Assembly: GCF_023715365.1 (NCBI RefSeq)
Contig: NZ_JAMBNZ010000017.1
Coordinates: 1 to 57,129, forward strand
Direction: 5' to 3'
DNA length: 57,129 bases
Source: Georgenia satyanarayanai
GTDB lineage: Bacteria > Actinomycetota > Actinomycetes > Actinomycetales > Actinomycetaceae
Part shown: positions 16,457 to 26,295 of the stretch, piece by piece
Layout: each line of letters begins with the position of its first letter
Position numbering within the stretch: the first letter of the stretch is position 1
Notes under the pieces: model-generated
Told to the model about the DNA's origin: nothing
The model's database searches: none
Seen by the model: only the letters and a program-made list of their open reading frames with translations
Translations under genes and position numbers: made by a program

Positions 16457-17688
16457 GCGCTGCCCCCCTGCCGGAGCGCGCGGCCCAGACCTCCCCGGAC
16501 CAGCCGTGGCCGCTGCGGCTGCTCTCGGCGAAGATCGCCGAGTACGTCGCCCGGATGTCTCCCGTGTGGGTCGAGGGCCAGATCGTCCAGCTCAACCGCC
16601 GCCCCGGCGCCGGGATGGCCTTCCTCACCCTGCGCGACGCGGACGTCGACATGTCGATGACGGTGAAGATCTTCGCCCGTGACCTGCCCGACGTGGCCGA
16701 GGGCTCACGCGTCGTCGTCCACGCCAAGCCGGACTTCTACCAGAAGAACGGCTCTCTCTCCCTGCACGCCCGCGAGGTGCGCGCCGTCGGGCTGGGGGAG
16801 CTGCTCGCGCGGATCGAGCACCTCAAGGGCGTGCTCGCGGCGGAAGGGCTCTTCGCCGCCGAGCGCAAGGTCCCGCTGCCCTTCCTCCCCGGGGTCGTGG
16901 GCCTCGTGTGCGGGCGCGAGTCCAAGGCCGAGCACGACGTCGTCGTCAACGCCCGTGCCCGGTGGCCCGGGGTGCGATTCGAGATCCGGGAGGTCGCCGT
17001 CCAGGGGCCGGGCACGGTCGCGCAAGTGAGCCGCGCGATCGCCGAGCTCGACGCCGACCCGTCCGTCGAGGTCATCGTCGTCGCCCGCGGTGGCGGCTCG
17101 GTCGAGGACCTTCTCCCCTTCTCCAACGAGCAGCTCGTGCGCGCGGCCGCGGCGTGCCGCACCCCGCTCGTGTCCGCCATCGGGCACGAGACGGACACCC
17201 CGCTGCTCGACCTCGTCGCGGACTACCGTGCCTCGACCCCCACCGCGGCCGCCAAGCGGGTGGTGCCGGACGTGGCCGAGGAGCGGCGCGGGCTGCTCGC
17301 CACCTGCCAGCGGCTGCGGGCCTCCGTGGCGGGGCGGCTGCACAGCGAGCAGGTGCGGCTGGACGCGCTGCGCTCACGCCCGGTCCTCGCCGACCCGACG
17401 ACGATGGTCACCGTCCGCGCCGAGGACGTCTCCCGCCTCGTCGGCTCCCTGCGGAAGGCGACGACGGCCGGGCTGGCCAGGGACACAGCCGCCGTCGAGT
17501 CCCTGCGCGGCCACCTGCGGGCACTGTCACCGCTCGCCACCCTCGAGCGCGGCTACGCGGTCCTGCGCACGGCCGACGGCGCGGTGGTGCACGACCCCGA
17601 CGCCGTCACCACCGGGGACGTGCTTGACGCGCGCGTGGCCGGCGGCCGCCTCGAGCTCGAGGTCCGGGCGGGCCACCCGCACCCGTGA
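16453..17688 (+). CDS. xseA: Exodeoxyribonuclease VII large subunit
   Basis: 411 aa. The N-terminal OB-fold (WVEGQIVQLNRRPGAGMAF, about 38-56) binds single-stranded DNA. The catalytic core shows SKAEHDVVVNA, VARGGGSVEDLLPFSNE (with the conserved Asp) and SAIGHETDTPLLDLVADYRA, followed by the coiled-coil region and a C-terminal ERGYAVL motif. Exonuclease VII degrades ssDNA from both ends and needs several XseB subunits. Start GTG 16453 overlaps the GNAT stop. Unusually, xseB is not adjacent: adhE on the opposite strand separates the two. Confidence 0.95.
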   Translation: MSAAPLPERAAQTSPDQPWPLRLLSAKIAEYVARMSPVWVEGQIVQLNRRPGAGMAFLTLRDADVDMSMTVKIFARDLPDVAEGSRVVVHAKPDFYQKNGSLSLHAREVRAVGLGELLARIEHLKGVLAAEGLFAAERKVPLPFLPGVVGLVCGRESKAEHDVVVNARARWPGVRFEIREVAVQGPGTVAQVSRAIAELDADPSVEVIVVARGGGSVEDLLPFSNEQLVRAAAACRTPLVSAIGHETDTPLLDLVADYRASTPTAAAKRVVPDVAEERRGLLATCQRLRASVAGRLHSEQVRLDALRSRPVLADPTTMVTVRAEDVSRLVGSLRKATTAGLARDTAAVESLRGHLRALSPLATLERGYAVLRTADGAVVHDPDAVTTGDVLDARVAGGRLELEVRAGHPHP

Positions 17689-17700
17689 GTGCGGGCGGCC
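17671..17700. terminator. Hairpin at the convergent xseA/adhE ends
   Basis: Stem GGCC-(mismatch)-CCCGCAC at 17671-17682 pairs with GTGCGGG-(mismatch)-GGCC at 17689-17700, loop CCGTGA. It contains the xseA stop codon and lies 10 nt from the adhE stop, so it could terminate both directions. No T-run. Confidence 0.6.
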
Positions 17701-17709
17701 CCCCCGCCG

Positions 17710-20400
17710 TCAGACGAGGGCCTGCGCCTCCACCGCGAGACGCGCCTCCCGCACCTGCGTGAAGGAGGTGCCGTGGTAGGCGGCCGCCATGAGGTCCTTC
17801 ATGTCCTCGAGCATCGGCATGCGCGGGTTCGCCGGGGCGCACTGGTCCTCGTAGGACCGCATCGCGAGGTCGTCCAAGCCCTCGAGGAAGGCACGCTCGT
17901 CGACGCCCTGCGCCGCGAAGGACGCAGGAATCCCGACCGCGGCCCGCAGCTCCTCCACCGCCCGGGCGTAGGACTCCACCCCCTCCTCGGCGGTCCGGGC
18001 CGGCAGCCCCAGCGCCTCGGCGATCTCCCGGAAGCGCTCCGGCGCCACGTAGGACTCGTACTTCGGCCAGCTCGTCAGCTTCGTGGGGACCGTCCCGTTG
18101 TACCGGACGACGTGCGGGAGCAGGGTCGCGTTGGTCCGCCCGTGCACGAGGCCGAAGGTCGAGCCGACGGTGTGCGCCATGGCGTGGACGATGCCGAGGA
18201 AGGCGTTGCCGAAGGCCATGCCGGCGATCGTGCCGGCATTGTGCATCTTCTCCCGTGCCTCGGCGGCCCGCGGGCCGCCGTTCACGGACTCGGCGAGGTT
18301 GGCGAAGATGAGCCGGATCGCGTGCAGCGCCATCCCGTCGGTGAAGTCGTTGGCGTAGACGGACACGTAGGCCTCGGTCGCGTGGGTGAGGGCGTCGAAG
18401 CCGGAGTCCGCGGCGAGCGAGGCGGGCATCTCGCCGGTGAGGGCCGGATCGATGATCGCGACGGTCGGGGTGAGCGCGTAGTCGGCCAGCGGGTACTTCA
18501 CCCCCGTCGCCGGATCGGTGATGACGGCGAAGGGCGTCACCTCCGCGCCGGTGCCCGACGTCGTCGGGATGCACACGAGCTTGGCCTTCTCCCCGAGGGC
18601 GGGGAACTTGAAGGCCCGCTTGCGGACGTCGAAGAACTTCTCACGGATGTCGGTGAAGACGACGTCCGGGTGCTCGTACTGCAGCCACATGACCTTGGCC
18701 GCGTCCATCGGTGAGCCACCGCCGAGCGCGATGATGGTGTCGGGCCGGAACTCCCGCATCGCGCTCGCCCCCCGCTCGACCGTGGTGATGGACGGCTCCG
18801 GCTCGACGTCGTCGATGATCTGGAGGGCGACCTTCCCGGGCCGGCGGCCGAGGACGTCCAGGACCCGGTCGACGAAGCCGAGGCGGGTCATCGTCGCGTC
18901 GGTGACGACCGTGACGCGGTGGACGTCGGGCATGTCCTCGAGGTAGCGGATGGCGTTGGCCTCGAAGTACGTCTTGGCCGGCACCTTGAACCACTGGAGG
19001 TTGTTGTTCCGCCGGCCGATCCGCTTGATGTTGAGGAGGTTGGCCGCCGAGACGTTGCCCGAGACGGAGTTCGCGCCGTAGCTGCCGCAGCCGAGGGTGA
19101 GGGAGGGCAGGAAGGAGTTGTAGATGTTGCCGATGCCGCCGAGGGACGCCGGGGAGTTCCAGATGACCCGCACGGCCTTGACCCGCGAGCCGAACTCCTC
19201 GACGGTGGCACGGTCCTCGGTGTGCACGGCGGCGCTGTGGCCGAGACCGTCGAGCTCGACCATCTGCTCGGCGAGCGTCATGCCGTGCTCCCGGTCCGCC
19301 GCGCGGAGCACGGCGAGCACGGGGCACAGCTTCTCGCGGGTGAGGGGCTCGCGGGGCCCCACACCGGTGACCTCGGCGAGGATGATCGAGGTGTCGGCGG
19401 GAACGGTGAAGCCCGCCTGCTCCGCGATCCACTGCGGGCTGCGACCGACGACGGCCGCGTTGAGCCGCGCCCCGGAGCAGGCCGCCTCCCCCGCTTCCTC
19501 GCCGAAGATGAAACGCTCGAGCATCGCCTTCTCGGCCGGGGTGGCGCGGTAGGCGTGGAGCCGGGCGAACTCCGCGAGCGCGGCGTCGTAGACGGAGTCG
19601 TCGATGATGACGGCCTGCTCCGAGGCGCACACCATGCCGTTGTCAAAGGCCTTGGACAGGACGATGTCGTTGACCGCCCGGGGCAGCTTGGCGCTGGCCT
19701 CGATCCACGCCGGGACGTTGCCCGCGCCCACCCCGAGGGCCGGCTTCCCGCAGGAGTAGGCGGCCTTGACCAGCGCGTTGCCGCCGGTCGCGAGGATCAT
19801 CGCCACGCCGGGGTGGTGCATGAGCTCGCGGGTGGCCTCGAGCGAGGGCTCGCTCACCCACTGGATGCAGTGCTCCGGCGCCCCGGCGGCCACCGCGGCG
19901 TCCCGCACCACCCGCGCGGCCGCCACCGAGGACTCCTGGGCGGCCGGGTGGAAGGCGAAGATGATGGGATTGCGGGTCTTGAGCGTGATGAGGGCCTTGA
20001 AGATCGCCGTCGAGGTCGGGTTGGTCACCGGGGTGATCCCGGCGACGACGCCCACGGGCTCGGCGATCTCGACGATGCCGTTGAGCTCGTCGCGGCCGAC
20101 GACGCCGACCGTCCGCATGCCCGACATCGAGTTCGTCACGTGCTCGCAGGCGAAGATGTTCTTCACCGCCTTGTCCTCGAACACACCACGGCCGGTCTCG
20201 GTCACGGCGAGGCGCGCGAGGACACCGTGCTGGTTGAGGGCCGCCACCGACGCCTTCTTGACGATGCGGTCGACGTCCTCCTGGGTGAAGGACTCGTAGG
20301 CGGACGCGGCCAGCGCCGCACGGGCGACGAGCCGGTCGATCTGCGGGCGCGGGCTGCTGCCCGTGTCCTGCTGTGCTGCGGGGGTCGTGTCGATGCTCAC
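17710..20400 (-). CDS. adhE: Bifunctional acetaldehyde-CoA/alcohol dehydrogenase
   Basis: 896 aa, the normal AdhE length. The N-terminal CoA-acylating aldehyde dehydrogenase domain (about 25-450) carries the catalytic cysteine in [11 protein letters not shown]. The C-terminal iron-dependent alcohol dehydrogenase domain (about 460-890) shows [14 protein letters not shown], the metal-ligand region [18 protein letters not shown] and [18 protein letters not shown]. It reduces acetyl-CoA to ethanol with two NADH and in homologues forms spirosomes. GTG 20400 gives the standard length; frames further upstream have no conserved sequence. A TAGCGT -10 candidate lies at 20458-20463 (minus strand). No Rex-type operator is visible. 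Its position between xseA and xseB is unusual. Confidence 0.95.
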   Translation of the reverse strand: MSIDTTPAAQQDTGSSPRPQIDRLVARAALAASAYESFTQEDVDRIVKKASVAALNQHGVLARLAVTETGRGVFEDKAVKNIFACEHVTNSMSGMRTVGVVGRDELNGIVEIAEPVGVVAGITPVTNPTSTAIFKALITLKTRNPIIFAFHPAAQESSVAAARVVRDAAVAAGAPEHCIQWVSEPSLEATRELMHHPGVAMILATGGNALVKAAYSCGKPALGVGAGNVPAWIEASAKLPRAVNDIVLSKAFDNGMVCASEQAVIIDDSVYDAALAEFARLHAYRATPAEKAMLERFIFGEEAGEAACSGARLNAAVVGRSPQWIAEQAGFTVPADTSIILAEVTGVGPREPLTREKLCPVLAVLRAADREHGMTLAEQMVELDGLGHSAAVHTEDRATVEEFGSRVKAVRVIWNSPASLGGIGNIYNSFLPSLTLGCGSYGANSVSGNVSAANLLNIKRIGRRNNNLQWFKVPAKTYFEANAIRYLEDMPDVHRVTVVTDATMTRLGFVDRVLDVLGRRPGKVALQIIDDVEPEPSITTVERGASAMREFRPDTIIALGGGSPMDAAKVMWLQYEHPDVVFTDIREKFFDVRKRAFKFPALGEKAKLVCIPTTSGTGAEVTPFAVITDPATGVKYPLADYALTPTVAIIDPALTGEMPASLAADSGFDALTHATEAYVSVYANDFTDGMALHAIRLIFANLAESVNGGPRAAEAREKMHNAGTIAGMAFGNAFLGIVHAMAHTVGSTFGLVHGRTNATLLPHVVRYNGTVPTKLTSWPKYESYVAPERFREIAEALGLPARTAEEGVESYARAVEELRAAVGIPASFAAQGVDERAFLEGLDDLAMRSYEDQCAPANPRMPMLEDMKDLMAAAYHGTSFTQVREARLAVEAQALV

Positions 20401-20546
20401 CGTGGGCTCCGTGGTCTCGGACTCATGTGCTGGCCGGGTCCGCGTCGACCCAGTTCCCACGCTACGGACGGGAACCTGACGGCTCCAGAGGCGAAGGTCC
20501 CGACGGTCGCCCGGGGCACAGCGGCGGCTCTGCCAGACTTGGGCGC

Positions 20547-20762
20547 ATGACCACCCCCGACGTCGAGTCACTCAGCTACGAGCAGGCCCGCGAGGAGCTC
20601 CAGGACGTCGTCCGGCGCCTCGAGACCGGCGCGGCCACGCTCGAGGAGTCGATGCGCCTGTGGGAGCGCGGGGAGGCGCTCGCCGCCCGCTGCCAGCAGT
20701 GGCTCGACGGCGCGCGCGAGCGCCTCGCCAAGGCGCAGCAGGCAACGGAGGAGGACAAGTGA
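20547..20762 (+). CDS. xseB: Exodeoxyribonuclease VII small subunit
   Basis: 71 aa, within the usual 60-85 aa. It has the XseB pattern [19 protein letters not shown] (about 9-27) then [18 protein letters not shown] and a helical tail. It forms the helical hairpins that cap XseA. ATG 20547 is preceded by CAGACT (20534-20539) with a 7-nt gap, suggesting a leaderless mRNA; frames upstream to 20373 are not conserved. It overlaps the kinase start by 4 nt (GTGA). Confidence 0.93.
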   Translation: MTTPDVESLSYEQAREELQDVVRRLETGAATLEESMRLWERGEALAARCQQWLDGARERLAKAQQATEEDK

Positions 20763-21670
20763 CCGCGCCCCTCCTCGTCCTCGGCGAGAGCCTCATCGAC
20801 ATCGTCGAGCGCACCGGTGAGGAGCCGGTCGAGCACGTGGGCGGCAGCCCGGCCAACGTCGCGGTCGGCCTGGCCCGGCTCGGGCACGACGTCGAGCTCG
20901 CCACGTGGTTCGGCCGCGACGAGCGCGGGGAGCGGATGCGCGCCCACCTGGAGCGCGACGGCGTGTCCGTCGCCCCGGGGTCCGACGGCGCCTCGCGCAC
21001 CTCCACCGCCCTCGCGCGCCTCGACGAGGCCGGGGCCGCCGACTACGAGTTCGACATCACCTGCGACCTGCCGGACCTCGCCGGGCGCGCCCCGCGCCTC
21101 GTCCACACCGGCTCGATCAGCGCCGTCCTCGAGCCGGCCGCCGCGCGCACCGCCCGCCTGCTCGACGCCGTCGCGAGCACGGCCACCGTCACCTACGACC
21201 CCAACGCGCGCCCCGCGATCATGGGCTCCGCGGCCGAGGCCCGGGCGCGGGTCGAGGCGCTCGTCGCGCGCTCCGACGTCGTCAAGGTCTCCGACGAGGA
21301 CGTCGCCTGGCTCGCGCCCGGTGAGCCCGTCGCCGACGTCGCGCGCGCGTGGCTGGCCCTGGGGCCTGCCGTCGTCGTCGTGACGAAGGGCGGCGAGGGC
21401 TCCGAGGCGTACGCGGCCGACGACCTCGCCGTGAGCGTCCCCGCGCCGCGCACGACCGTCGTCGACACGGTCGGTGCCGGCGACTCCTTCATGGGCGGCA
21501 TCATCGACGCCCTCGTCCGCGCGGACCTCGTCGGCGCGGACCGCCGCGAGCGCCTGCGCGCCGTCGACGCGGCAACGCTGCGGACGGTGCTCGAGCGGGC
21601 CGCCGCGGTCGCCGCCGTCACCGTCTCCCGCGCGGGCGCGAACCCGCCCACCGCCGCCGAGCTCGAGTAG
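20759..21670 (+). CDS. PfkB-family carbohydrate kinase (fructokinase-like)
   Basis: 303 aa. The ribokinase fold is shown by PfkB motif 1 ([16 protein letters not shown], about 29-44) and motif 2 with the catalytic base ([12 protein letters not shown], about 238-249). VYDPN-type segment VTYDPNARP and [10 protein letters not shown] are also present. The opening [12 protein letters not shown] is typical of fructokinases, but the sugar cannot be set from sequence. GTG 20759 overlaps the xseB stop, so the genes are coupled. It ends before a strong hairpin. Confidence 0.9.
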   Translation: MTAPLLVLGESLIDIVERTGEEPVEHVGGSPANVAVGLARLGHDVELATWFGRDERGERMRAHLERDGVSVAPGSDGASRTSTALARLDEAGAADYEFDITCDLPDLAGRAPRLVHTGSISAVLEPAAARTARLLDAVASTATVTYDPNARPAIMGSAAEARARVEALVARSDVVKVSDEDVAWLAPGEPVADVARAWLALGPAVVVVTKGGEGSEAYAADDLAVSVPAPRTTVVDTVGAGDSFMGGIIDALVRADLVGADRRERLRAVDAATLRTVLERAAAVAAVTVSRAGANPPTAAELE

Positions 21671-21730
21671 CCCCCGCCCCGCCCTTTTTCGCGCCGAGAG
21701 CTGAGTCGTTCCGGGCTCGACTAACCCCAG

Positions 21731-21757
21731 CCCCGCCCCTCCTCGCGAGGGGCGGGG
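21731..21757. terminator. Bidirectional terminator hairpin
   Basis: Perfect 11-bp stem CCCCGCCCCTC / GAGGGGCGGGG with loop CTCGC, lying between the convergent PfkB kinase and PIN-PhoH genes. There is no T-run, as is usual in actinobacteria. Confidence 0.75.
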
Positions 21758-21763
21758 TGAGGA

Positions 21764-23140
21764 TCAGATGACGGGCGATCCCTCCTCGAGGACCTCGGTG
21801 ACGAGGGCGGCGATGGCTGAGCGCTCCGAGCGGGTGAGGGTGACGTGCGCGAAGAGCGGGTTGCCCTTGAGCATCTCGACGACGGCCGCGACGCCGTCGT
21901 GGCGCCCCACGCGGAGGTTGTCGCGCTGGGCGACGTCGTGGGTGAGGACCACCTTGGAGTTCTGCCCGATGCGGGAGAGCACCGTGAGCAGGACGTTGCG
22001 CTCGAGGGACTGCGCCTCGTCGACGACGACGAAGGCGTCGTGCAGCGACCGTCCCCGGATGTGGGTGAGGGGCAGCACCTCGAGCATCCCCTGGGCGAGC
22101 ACCTCGTCCAGGACGTTGCGGTCCACGAGCGCCCCGAGGGTGTCGAAGACGGCCTCGGCCCACGGACCCATCTTCTCGGCCTCGGTGCCGGGCAGGTAGC
22201 CGAGGTCCTGGCCGCCGACGGCGTAGAGCGGGCGGAAGACGACGACCCTGCGGTGCTCGCGCCGCTCGAGGACGGCCTCCAGGCCCGCGCACAGCGCGAG
22301 GGCCGACTTGCCGGTGCCGGCGCGGCCGCCGAGGGAGACGATCCCGATGCCGGGGTCGGTGAGGAGGTCGATCGCGACGCGCTGCTCCGCGCTGCGTCCG
22401 TGGACCCCGAAGACCTCCCGGTCACCGCGGACGAGACGCAGCCGGCCGTCCGACGTCACCCGGCCCAGGGCCGAGCCGCGCCCGGAGTGGAGCACGACGC
22501 CCGTGTGGCACAGCTCCTCGGTGAGGTGGTCCGCCAGGGCGAGGCCCGCCGTCTCGAGCTGCTCCTCGCCCCACAGGGTGGCCATCTCCTCGTCGGTGAG
22601 GTCCGCCGTCGTCATCCCCGTCCAGCCGGAGGCGACGACCTGCTGGGCGCGGTACTCCTGGGCCGGGATGCCGAGCGCGGAGGCCTTGACCCGCATCGGC
22701 AGGTCCTTGGAGACGACGGCGACCTCGTGGCCCTCCGCGGCGAGGCTGGCCGCGACGGACAGGATGCGGGTGTCGTTGTCGCCCAGTCGCAGGCCCGAGG
22801 GCAGCACCTCGGGGTCGGAGTGGTTGAGCTCGACGCGCAGCGTGCCGCCGGCGGTGCCGACGGGGACCGGGACGTCGAGGCGGCCGTGGCGCACGCGCAG
22901 GTCGTCCAGGAGGCGCAGCGCGGTCCGGGCGAAGTAGCCGAGCTCGGGGTGGTGGCGCTTGCCCTCGAGCTCGGTGACGACGACGACCGGCAGCACGACG
23001 TCGTGCTCGGCGAAGCGCCCGATGGCGTGCGGGTCGGAGAGCAGGACCGAGGTGTCCAGCACGTAGGTGAGGCGCACGGCGGTCTCGGACAGCTGCGCCT
23101 GGGCGAGGTCCGCGAGCGGGTCCGGGTGGGTCAGGGTCAT
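21764..23140 (-). CDS. PIN-PhoH fusion ATPase (PhoH2 type)
   Basis: 458 aa. An N-terminal PIN ribonuclease domain ([12 protein letters not shown] near 25-36; [27 protein letters not shown] with the acidic cluster) is fused to a PhoH/KaptinB-type AAA ATPase with Walker [20 protein letters not shown], and Walker [12 protein letters not shown]. Characterised PhoH2 proteins are ATP-dependent RNA helicases/RNases. ATG 23140 is favoured over the ATG at 23242 because GGAGGGAA lies at the correct distance and the first 34 residues of the longer form are low-complexity Ala/Gly/Pro. No upstream antitoxin-like gene is seen; the region upstream holds a palindromic repeat array. Confidence 0.9.
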   Translation of the reverse strand: MTLTHPDPLADLAQAQLSETAVRLTYVLDTSVLLSDPHAIGRFAEHDVVLPVVVVTELEGKRHHPELGYFARTALRLLDDLRVRHGRLDVPVPVGTAGGTLRVELNHSDPEVLPSGLRLGDNDTRILSVAASLAAEGHEVAVVSKDLPMRVKASALGIPAQEYRAQQVVASGWTGMTTADLTDEEMATLWGEEQLETAGLALADHLTEELCHTGVVLHSGRGSALGRVTSDGRLRLVRGDREVFGVHGRSAEQRVAIDLLTDPGIGIVSLGGRAGTGKSALALCAGLEAVLERREHRRVVVFRPLYAVGGQDLGYLPGTEAEKMGPWAEAVFDTLGALVDRNVLDEVLAQGMLEVLPLTHIRGRSLHDAFVVVDEAQSLERNVLLTVLSRIGQNSKVVLTHDVAQRDNLRVGRHDGVAAVVEMLKGNPLFAHVTLTRSERSAIAALVTEVLEEGSPVI

Positions 23141-23356
23141 GACGGTTCCCTCCGGCGCACCGGCCGTGGCCGTGCCGGGCGCGGCGAGTAGGGCGAGCGG
23201 CCTGCCGGCGGGGCCGGCGGCCCCTGCGAACGTCACGTCCATCGGTGGCCTCCCGGAGGGCGGCGGGTGTGCTGCCCGTCACACCCGACGCTAGGCCCGC
23301 AGGCGCGGCGCGGGCCCCGCGACACACCCAAGGTCAGCAGAAGTCCACCGAGACTC

Positions 23357-23462
23357 CACCCGCCCCCCACCCCCGCATATGCGGGATTGATGCGGTGGGA
23401 ATCGGCGAAAGACTGCCGATATCCCGCATATGCGGGGTTTGTGCGGGGGGTGGGGCGGGGTC
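23357..23462. repeat. Nested palindromic array between prenyl synthase and PhoH genes
   Basis: Two copies of the perfect 14-nt palindrome CCCGCATATGCGGG lie at 23372-23385 and 23423-23436. Between them ATCGGC (23401-23406) pairs with GCCGAT (23415-23420). Outside them C-rich ACCCGCCCCCCACCCCCGCA is matched by a G-rich near-complement that runs to about 23460. The whole ~105 nt is thus an imperfect inverted repeat able to form a cruciform or multi-hairpin RNA. It lies downstream of uppS and upstream of the PhoH gene; 23141-23356 has no other feature apart from the PhoH leader. Confidence 0.7.
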
Positions 23463-24222
23463 AGCGGCCGAGGCGGCGCTCGCGCTGGGTGTAGTCACGC
23501 AGGCCGCGCAGGAAGTCCACCCGGCGGAAGTCAGGCCAGTAGGCCTCGCAGAAGTAGTACTCGCTGTGGACGCTCTGCCACAGGAGAAAGCCGCCCAGCC
23601 GCTGCTCGCCGGAGGTGCGGATGACGAGGTCCGGGTCGGGCTGGCCCTTGGTGTAGAGGTGCTCGGCGATGCTCTCGACGCTCAGCGCCTCGGCCGCCTC
23701 CTCCAGGCTGAGCCCCTGCGCGGCGTAGGAGTGGAGCAGGGAGCGCACGGCCGCGGTGATCTCGTACCGACCGCCGTAGCCGACGGCGACGTTGACGTGC
23801 AGGCCGCTCACGTGGGCCGTGCGCTCGACGGCGCGGGCCAGCCGCTCGGCCACGGCCTGCGGCAGCAGCTCCAGGGCCCCGACGACGCGCAGCCGCCACC
23901 GGCCGGAGTCGGCGAGCGTGTCGACGGCGGAGGCGATGATCTCGAGCAGCTCGGCGACCTCGTCGGCGTCGCGCTGGAGGTTGTCGGTGGACAGCATCCA
24001 CAGGGTGACGATCTGCACGCCGGCGTCCTCCGACCAGCCGAGCACCTCGGTGATCTTGTCCGCGCCCCTGCGGTGGCCGTGGGAGGCAGGGTTTCCCAGC
24101 GCCCGTGCCCAGCGGCGGTTGCCGTCGAGGATGACCCCGACGTGCCGCGGGGTGGCGGACCGGTCGAGCCGGCGGGCGAGACGGCGCTCGTACAGTCCGT
24201 ACAGCAGGCGGTGGGGCCGCAT
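23461..24222 (-). CDS. uppS: Short-chain cis-prenyl diphosphate synthase (UppS family)
   Basis: 253 aa. Substrate Asp and diphosphate-binding motif HVGVILDGNRRWAR (about 30-43), STDNLQRDADEV, VAVGYGGRYEI and the C-terminal DLVIRTSGEQRLGGFLLWQ are all conserved. The N-terminal LLYGLYERRL and overall sequence resemble the mycobacterial Rv1086-type Z,E-farnesyl diphosphate synthase more than the decaprenyl enzyme, and the trhA/mca/greA neighbours support this. It supplies a cis-prenyl primer for polyprenyl phosphate lipid carriers. ATG 24222 fits the family length; upstream frames to 24591 overlap the trhA region. Confidence 0.9.
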   Translation of the reverse strand: MRPHRLLYGLYERRLARRLDRSATPRHVGVILDGNRRWARALGNPASHGHRRGADKITEVLGWSEDAGVQIVTLWMLSTDNLQRDADEVAELLEIIASAVDTLADSGRWRLRVVGALELLPQAVAERLARAVERTAHVSGLHVNVAVGYGGRYEITAAVRSLLHSYAAQGLSLEEAAEALSVESIAEHLYTKGQPDPDLVIRTSGEQRLGGFLLWQSVHSEYYFCEAYWPDFRRVDFLRGLRDYTQRERRLGR

Positions 24223-24305
24223 GTCCTGGGGCACTCCTGACGACGGGGCGGGACGACGGGCCCAGGCTACTCCGACGGCGGGTAGGGCACGGTGGTCCCG
24301 TCCAC

Positions 24306-24332
24306 TACGCTGGCGTAAGTTACGGCAGCGTA
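24306..24332. promoter_or_regulatory. Palindromic operator upstream of trhA
   Basis: 27-bp near-perfect palindrome: TACGCTG...CAGCGTA arms with core GCGTAAGTTACGG, only positions 8, 14 (centre) and 20 asymmetric. Located 35 nt before the trhA start and 83 nt before uppS (divergent), so it may affect either promoter. It shares 21 of 27 positions with the element at 14578-14604. Confidence 0.8.
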
Positions 24333-24367
24333 GGTTGTCGCTCCGTCCCACCGGAAGGAGGTGCCGG

Positions 24368-25075
24368 TTGGCACCCGACACTCCCCCTGCCCGTCGTGCC
24401 GCCGAGGAGATCGCGGACGTGGCCGAGGCGGTCACGGAGGCCGTCAAGCCGCGGCTGCGCGGCTGGGTCCACGCCGGGACGGCGCCCTTCGCCCTCGTCG
24501 CGAGCATCGTCCTCGTCGCCCTCGCGCCGCCCGGCGCGGCAACCGTCTCGACGGCGGTGTTCGGGATCTCCGCCGTCCTCCTGTTCGGCACGAGCGCGGT
24601 CTACCACCGCGGCACGTGGTCCCCGCGCACCGCCGCGGTGCTGCGGCGCCTGGACCACTCGAACATCTTCCTGCTGATCTCCGGCACCTACACCCCGCTG
24701 GCGGTCCTCCTGCTCCCGGCCGACACCGCGCGGGTGCTGCTCACGGTCGTGTGGGTGGGCGCGATCGCGGGCATCCTCATGCGGGTGCTGTGGCTGGGCG
24801 CCCCGCGCTGGCTCTACGTGCCGATCTACGTCGCCCTGGGGTGGGTGGCCGTGTGGTTCCTGCCGGACTTCTCCCGCGCCGGCAGCCCGACGATCATGTG
24901 GCTCGTCATCGCCGGCGGCGCCTGCTACACCCTGGGCGCCGTCGTCTACGGCACGAAGCGACCCAACCCCAGCCCGCGCTGGTTCGGCTTCCACGAGATC
25001 TTCCACGTCGGCACGGTGGGCGGCTACGGGTGCCACTACGCCGCCGTCGCGCTCGCCGTCGCTGCCGTCGCCTGA
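24368..25075 (+). CDS. trhA: Hemolysin III / TrhA-family seven-helix membrane protein
   Basis: 235 aa. Seven membrane helices are visible, with the PAQR-type metal-binding residues SAVYHRGTW (Ser/His, helix 2), RLDHSNIFLLISGTYTP (Asp/His, helix 3) and the final FGFHEIFHVGTVGGYGCHY (two His, helix 7). TrhA proteins influence membrane energetics and fluidity. Start TTG 24368 is inferred: GGAAGGAGG (24353-24361) lies 6 nt before it and no in-frame ATG or GTG is nearby. It is divergent from uppS, and the 27-bp palindrome suggests control shared with the acyl-CoA ligase, which fits a membrane-lipid role. Confidence 0.88.
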   Translation: MAPDTPPARRAAEEIADVAEAVTEAVKPRLRGWVHAGTAPFALVASIVLVALAPPGAATVSTAVFGISAVLLFGTSAVYHRGTWSPRTAAVLRRLDHSNIFLLISGTYTPLAVLLLPADTARVLLTVVWVGAIAGILMRVLWLGAPRWLYVPIYVALGWVAVWFLPDFSRAGSPTIMWLVIAGGACYTLGAVVYGTKRPNPSPRWFGFHEIFHVGTVGGYGCHYAAVALAVAAVA

Positions 25076-25076
25076 C

Positions 25077-25331
25077 TCAGCGGCCCGGGCCGGCCTCCCG
25101 CTCCTGGGCCTCGCGCTCCGTCCGGCGCCGGCCCTCGTGCTCGACCTTGCGCACGTGCTTGGTGAGCGAGCGGAAGAGCAGCCAGCCGATGAAGGCGAGC
25201 ACGAAGAAGGCGATGAAGCCGGCGATGCCGGGCGTGACGGTGTAGATCGTCATCTCCGGGTCCGGCGCGGGCGGCGTGGGGGTCTGCGCGCTCAGCGCGA
25301 GGAGGAGCGGCGTGAGGAGGGCGGGGGTCAC
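25077..25331 (-). CDS. Small two-segment membrane protein downstream of mca
   Basis: 84 aa. An N-terminal hydrophobic stretch (residues 2-15, possible signal) is followed by a Pro/Thr linker, one strong membrane helix ([19 protein letters not shown], about 36-54) and a basic/acidic tail ([13 protein letters not shown]). GTG 25331 overlaps the mca stop by 4 nt, so it is coupled to mca. A small membrane protein in this place is also seen next to mycobacterial mca. Function unknown. It ends one base from the convergent trhA stop. Confidence 0.8.
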   Translation of the reverse strand: MTPALLTPLLLALSAQTPTPPAPDPEMTIYTVTPGIAGFIAFFVLAFIGWLLFRSLTKHVRKVEHEGRRRTEREAQEREAGPGR

Positions 25332-26200
25332 GCGCTCAGCCTACGCAGCCCCGCGAAGAGGTCGTCCTCGGGGATCTCCACCGGCACGCGGACCTCGGCG
25401 AGCTCGAACTGCTCCACCGGCCACACCTCCCGCTCGATGTCCCGGGGCACCTCGAAGAAGAAGCCCTCGGGGTCGATCTGCGTGGCGTGGGCCCGCAGCG
25501 CCTCGTCGCGGCGGTCGAAGTAGTCCTCGCAGCGCACGCGGGTGGTGACGGTGCGCTGAGGGCGGGTCGCCGCCCGCTCGAGCCAGTCCTCGAAGGGCGA
25601 GACGAGCCCGCGCGCGTGCATGGCCTCGGAGATCGCCTTGATCCTGTCGAGGGAGAATCCGACGTCGTAGTAGAGCTTGGACACCTCCCACGCCGGTCCG
25701 GCATCGGGGAACTGCTCCGGGTCGGCGGCCGCGTGGAAGGCCGCCACGGAGATCTCGTGGGTGCGGATGTGGTCGGGGTGGGGGTAGCCCCCCTCCTCGT
25801 TGTACGTCGTCATCACATGCGGGCGGAAGGTGCGGATCTCCCGCACGAGCGCCTCGACCGGCACCTCGAGCGGCTCGAGCGCGAAGCAGCCCTCGGGCAG
25901 CGGCGGGAGCGGGTCCCCCTCGGGCAGCCCGGAGTCGACGAAGCCGAGCCACGTGTGCTCGATCCCCAGCGCCTCGGCGGCCGCCGCCATCTCCCGACGG
26001 CGGTAGGCGAGCATGTCGGCGAGGATCGACTCGTCGTGGGCGAGCTTGGGGTTGAGGATGTCGCCCCGCTCGCCGCCGGTGCACGTCACCACCCGGACGC
26101 GGTGGCCCTCGGCCACGTACCGCGCCATCGTCGCGGCACCCTTGCTCGACTCGTCGTCGGGGTGTGCGTGCACCGCCATGAGGCGCAACTGCTCGCTCAC
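25328..26200 (-). CDS. mca: Mycothiol S-conjugate amidase
   Basis: 290 aa, family LmbE/MshB. The zinc site and catalytic Asp are in [14 protein letters not shown] (about 8-21), with the third ligand region [20 protein letters not shown] near 130-150. Residue SKG after the HPDDE motif is typical of Mca rather than the deacetylase MshB. The enzyme cleaves mycothiol conjugates of electrophiles and antibiotics to mercapturates, which implies that the cell makes mycothiol. GTG 26200 is preceded by CAGGAGGAGAC, fixing the start; the frame to 26260 is not conserved. Confidence 0.94.
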   Translation of the reverse strand: MSEQLRLMAVHAHPDDESSKGAATMARYVAEGHRVRVVTCTGGERGDILNPKLAHDESILADMLAYRRREMAAAAEALGIEHTWLGFVDSGLPEGDPLPPLPEGCFALEPLEVPVEALVREIRTFRPHVMTTYNEEGGYPHPDHIRTHEISVAAFHAAADPEQFPDAGPAWEVSKLYYDVGFSLDRIKAISEAMHARGLVSPFEDWLERAATRPQRTVTTRVRCEDYFDRRDEALRAHATQIDPEGFFFEVPRDIEREVWPVEQFELAEVRVPVEIPEDDLFAGLRRLSA

Positions 26201-26295
26201 TGTGTCTCCTCCTGATCTGGACCGGCATCGATTCTCGCCTGCCGCGACGCCCGGGGGCAACGCAGGTGACGAGAGCCATGGATGACAATGGGAGC

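Noticed and set aside
20401-20546. Rex operator upstream of adhE
   Set aside because: No TTGTGAA...TTCACAA-like palindrome found in the leader.
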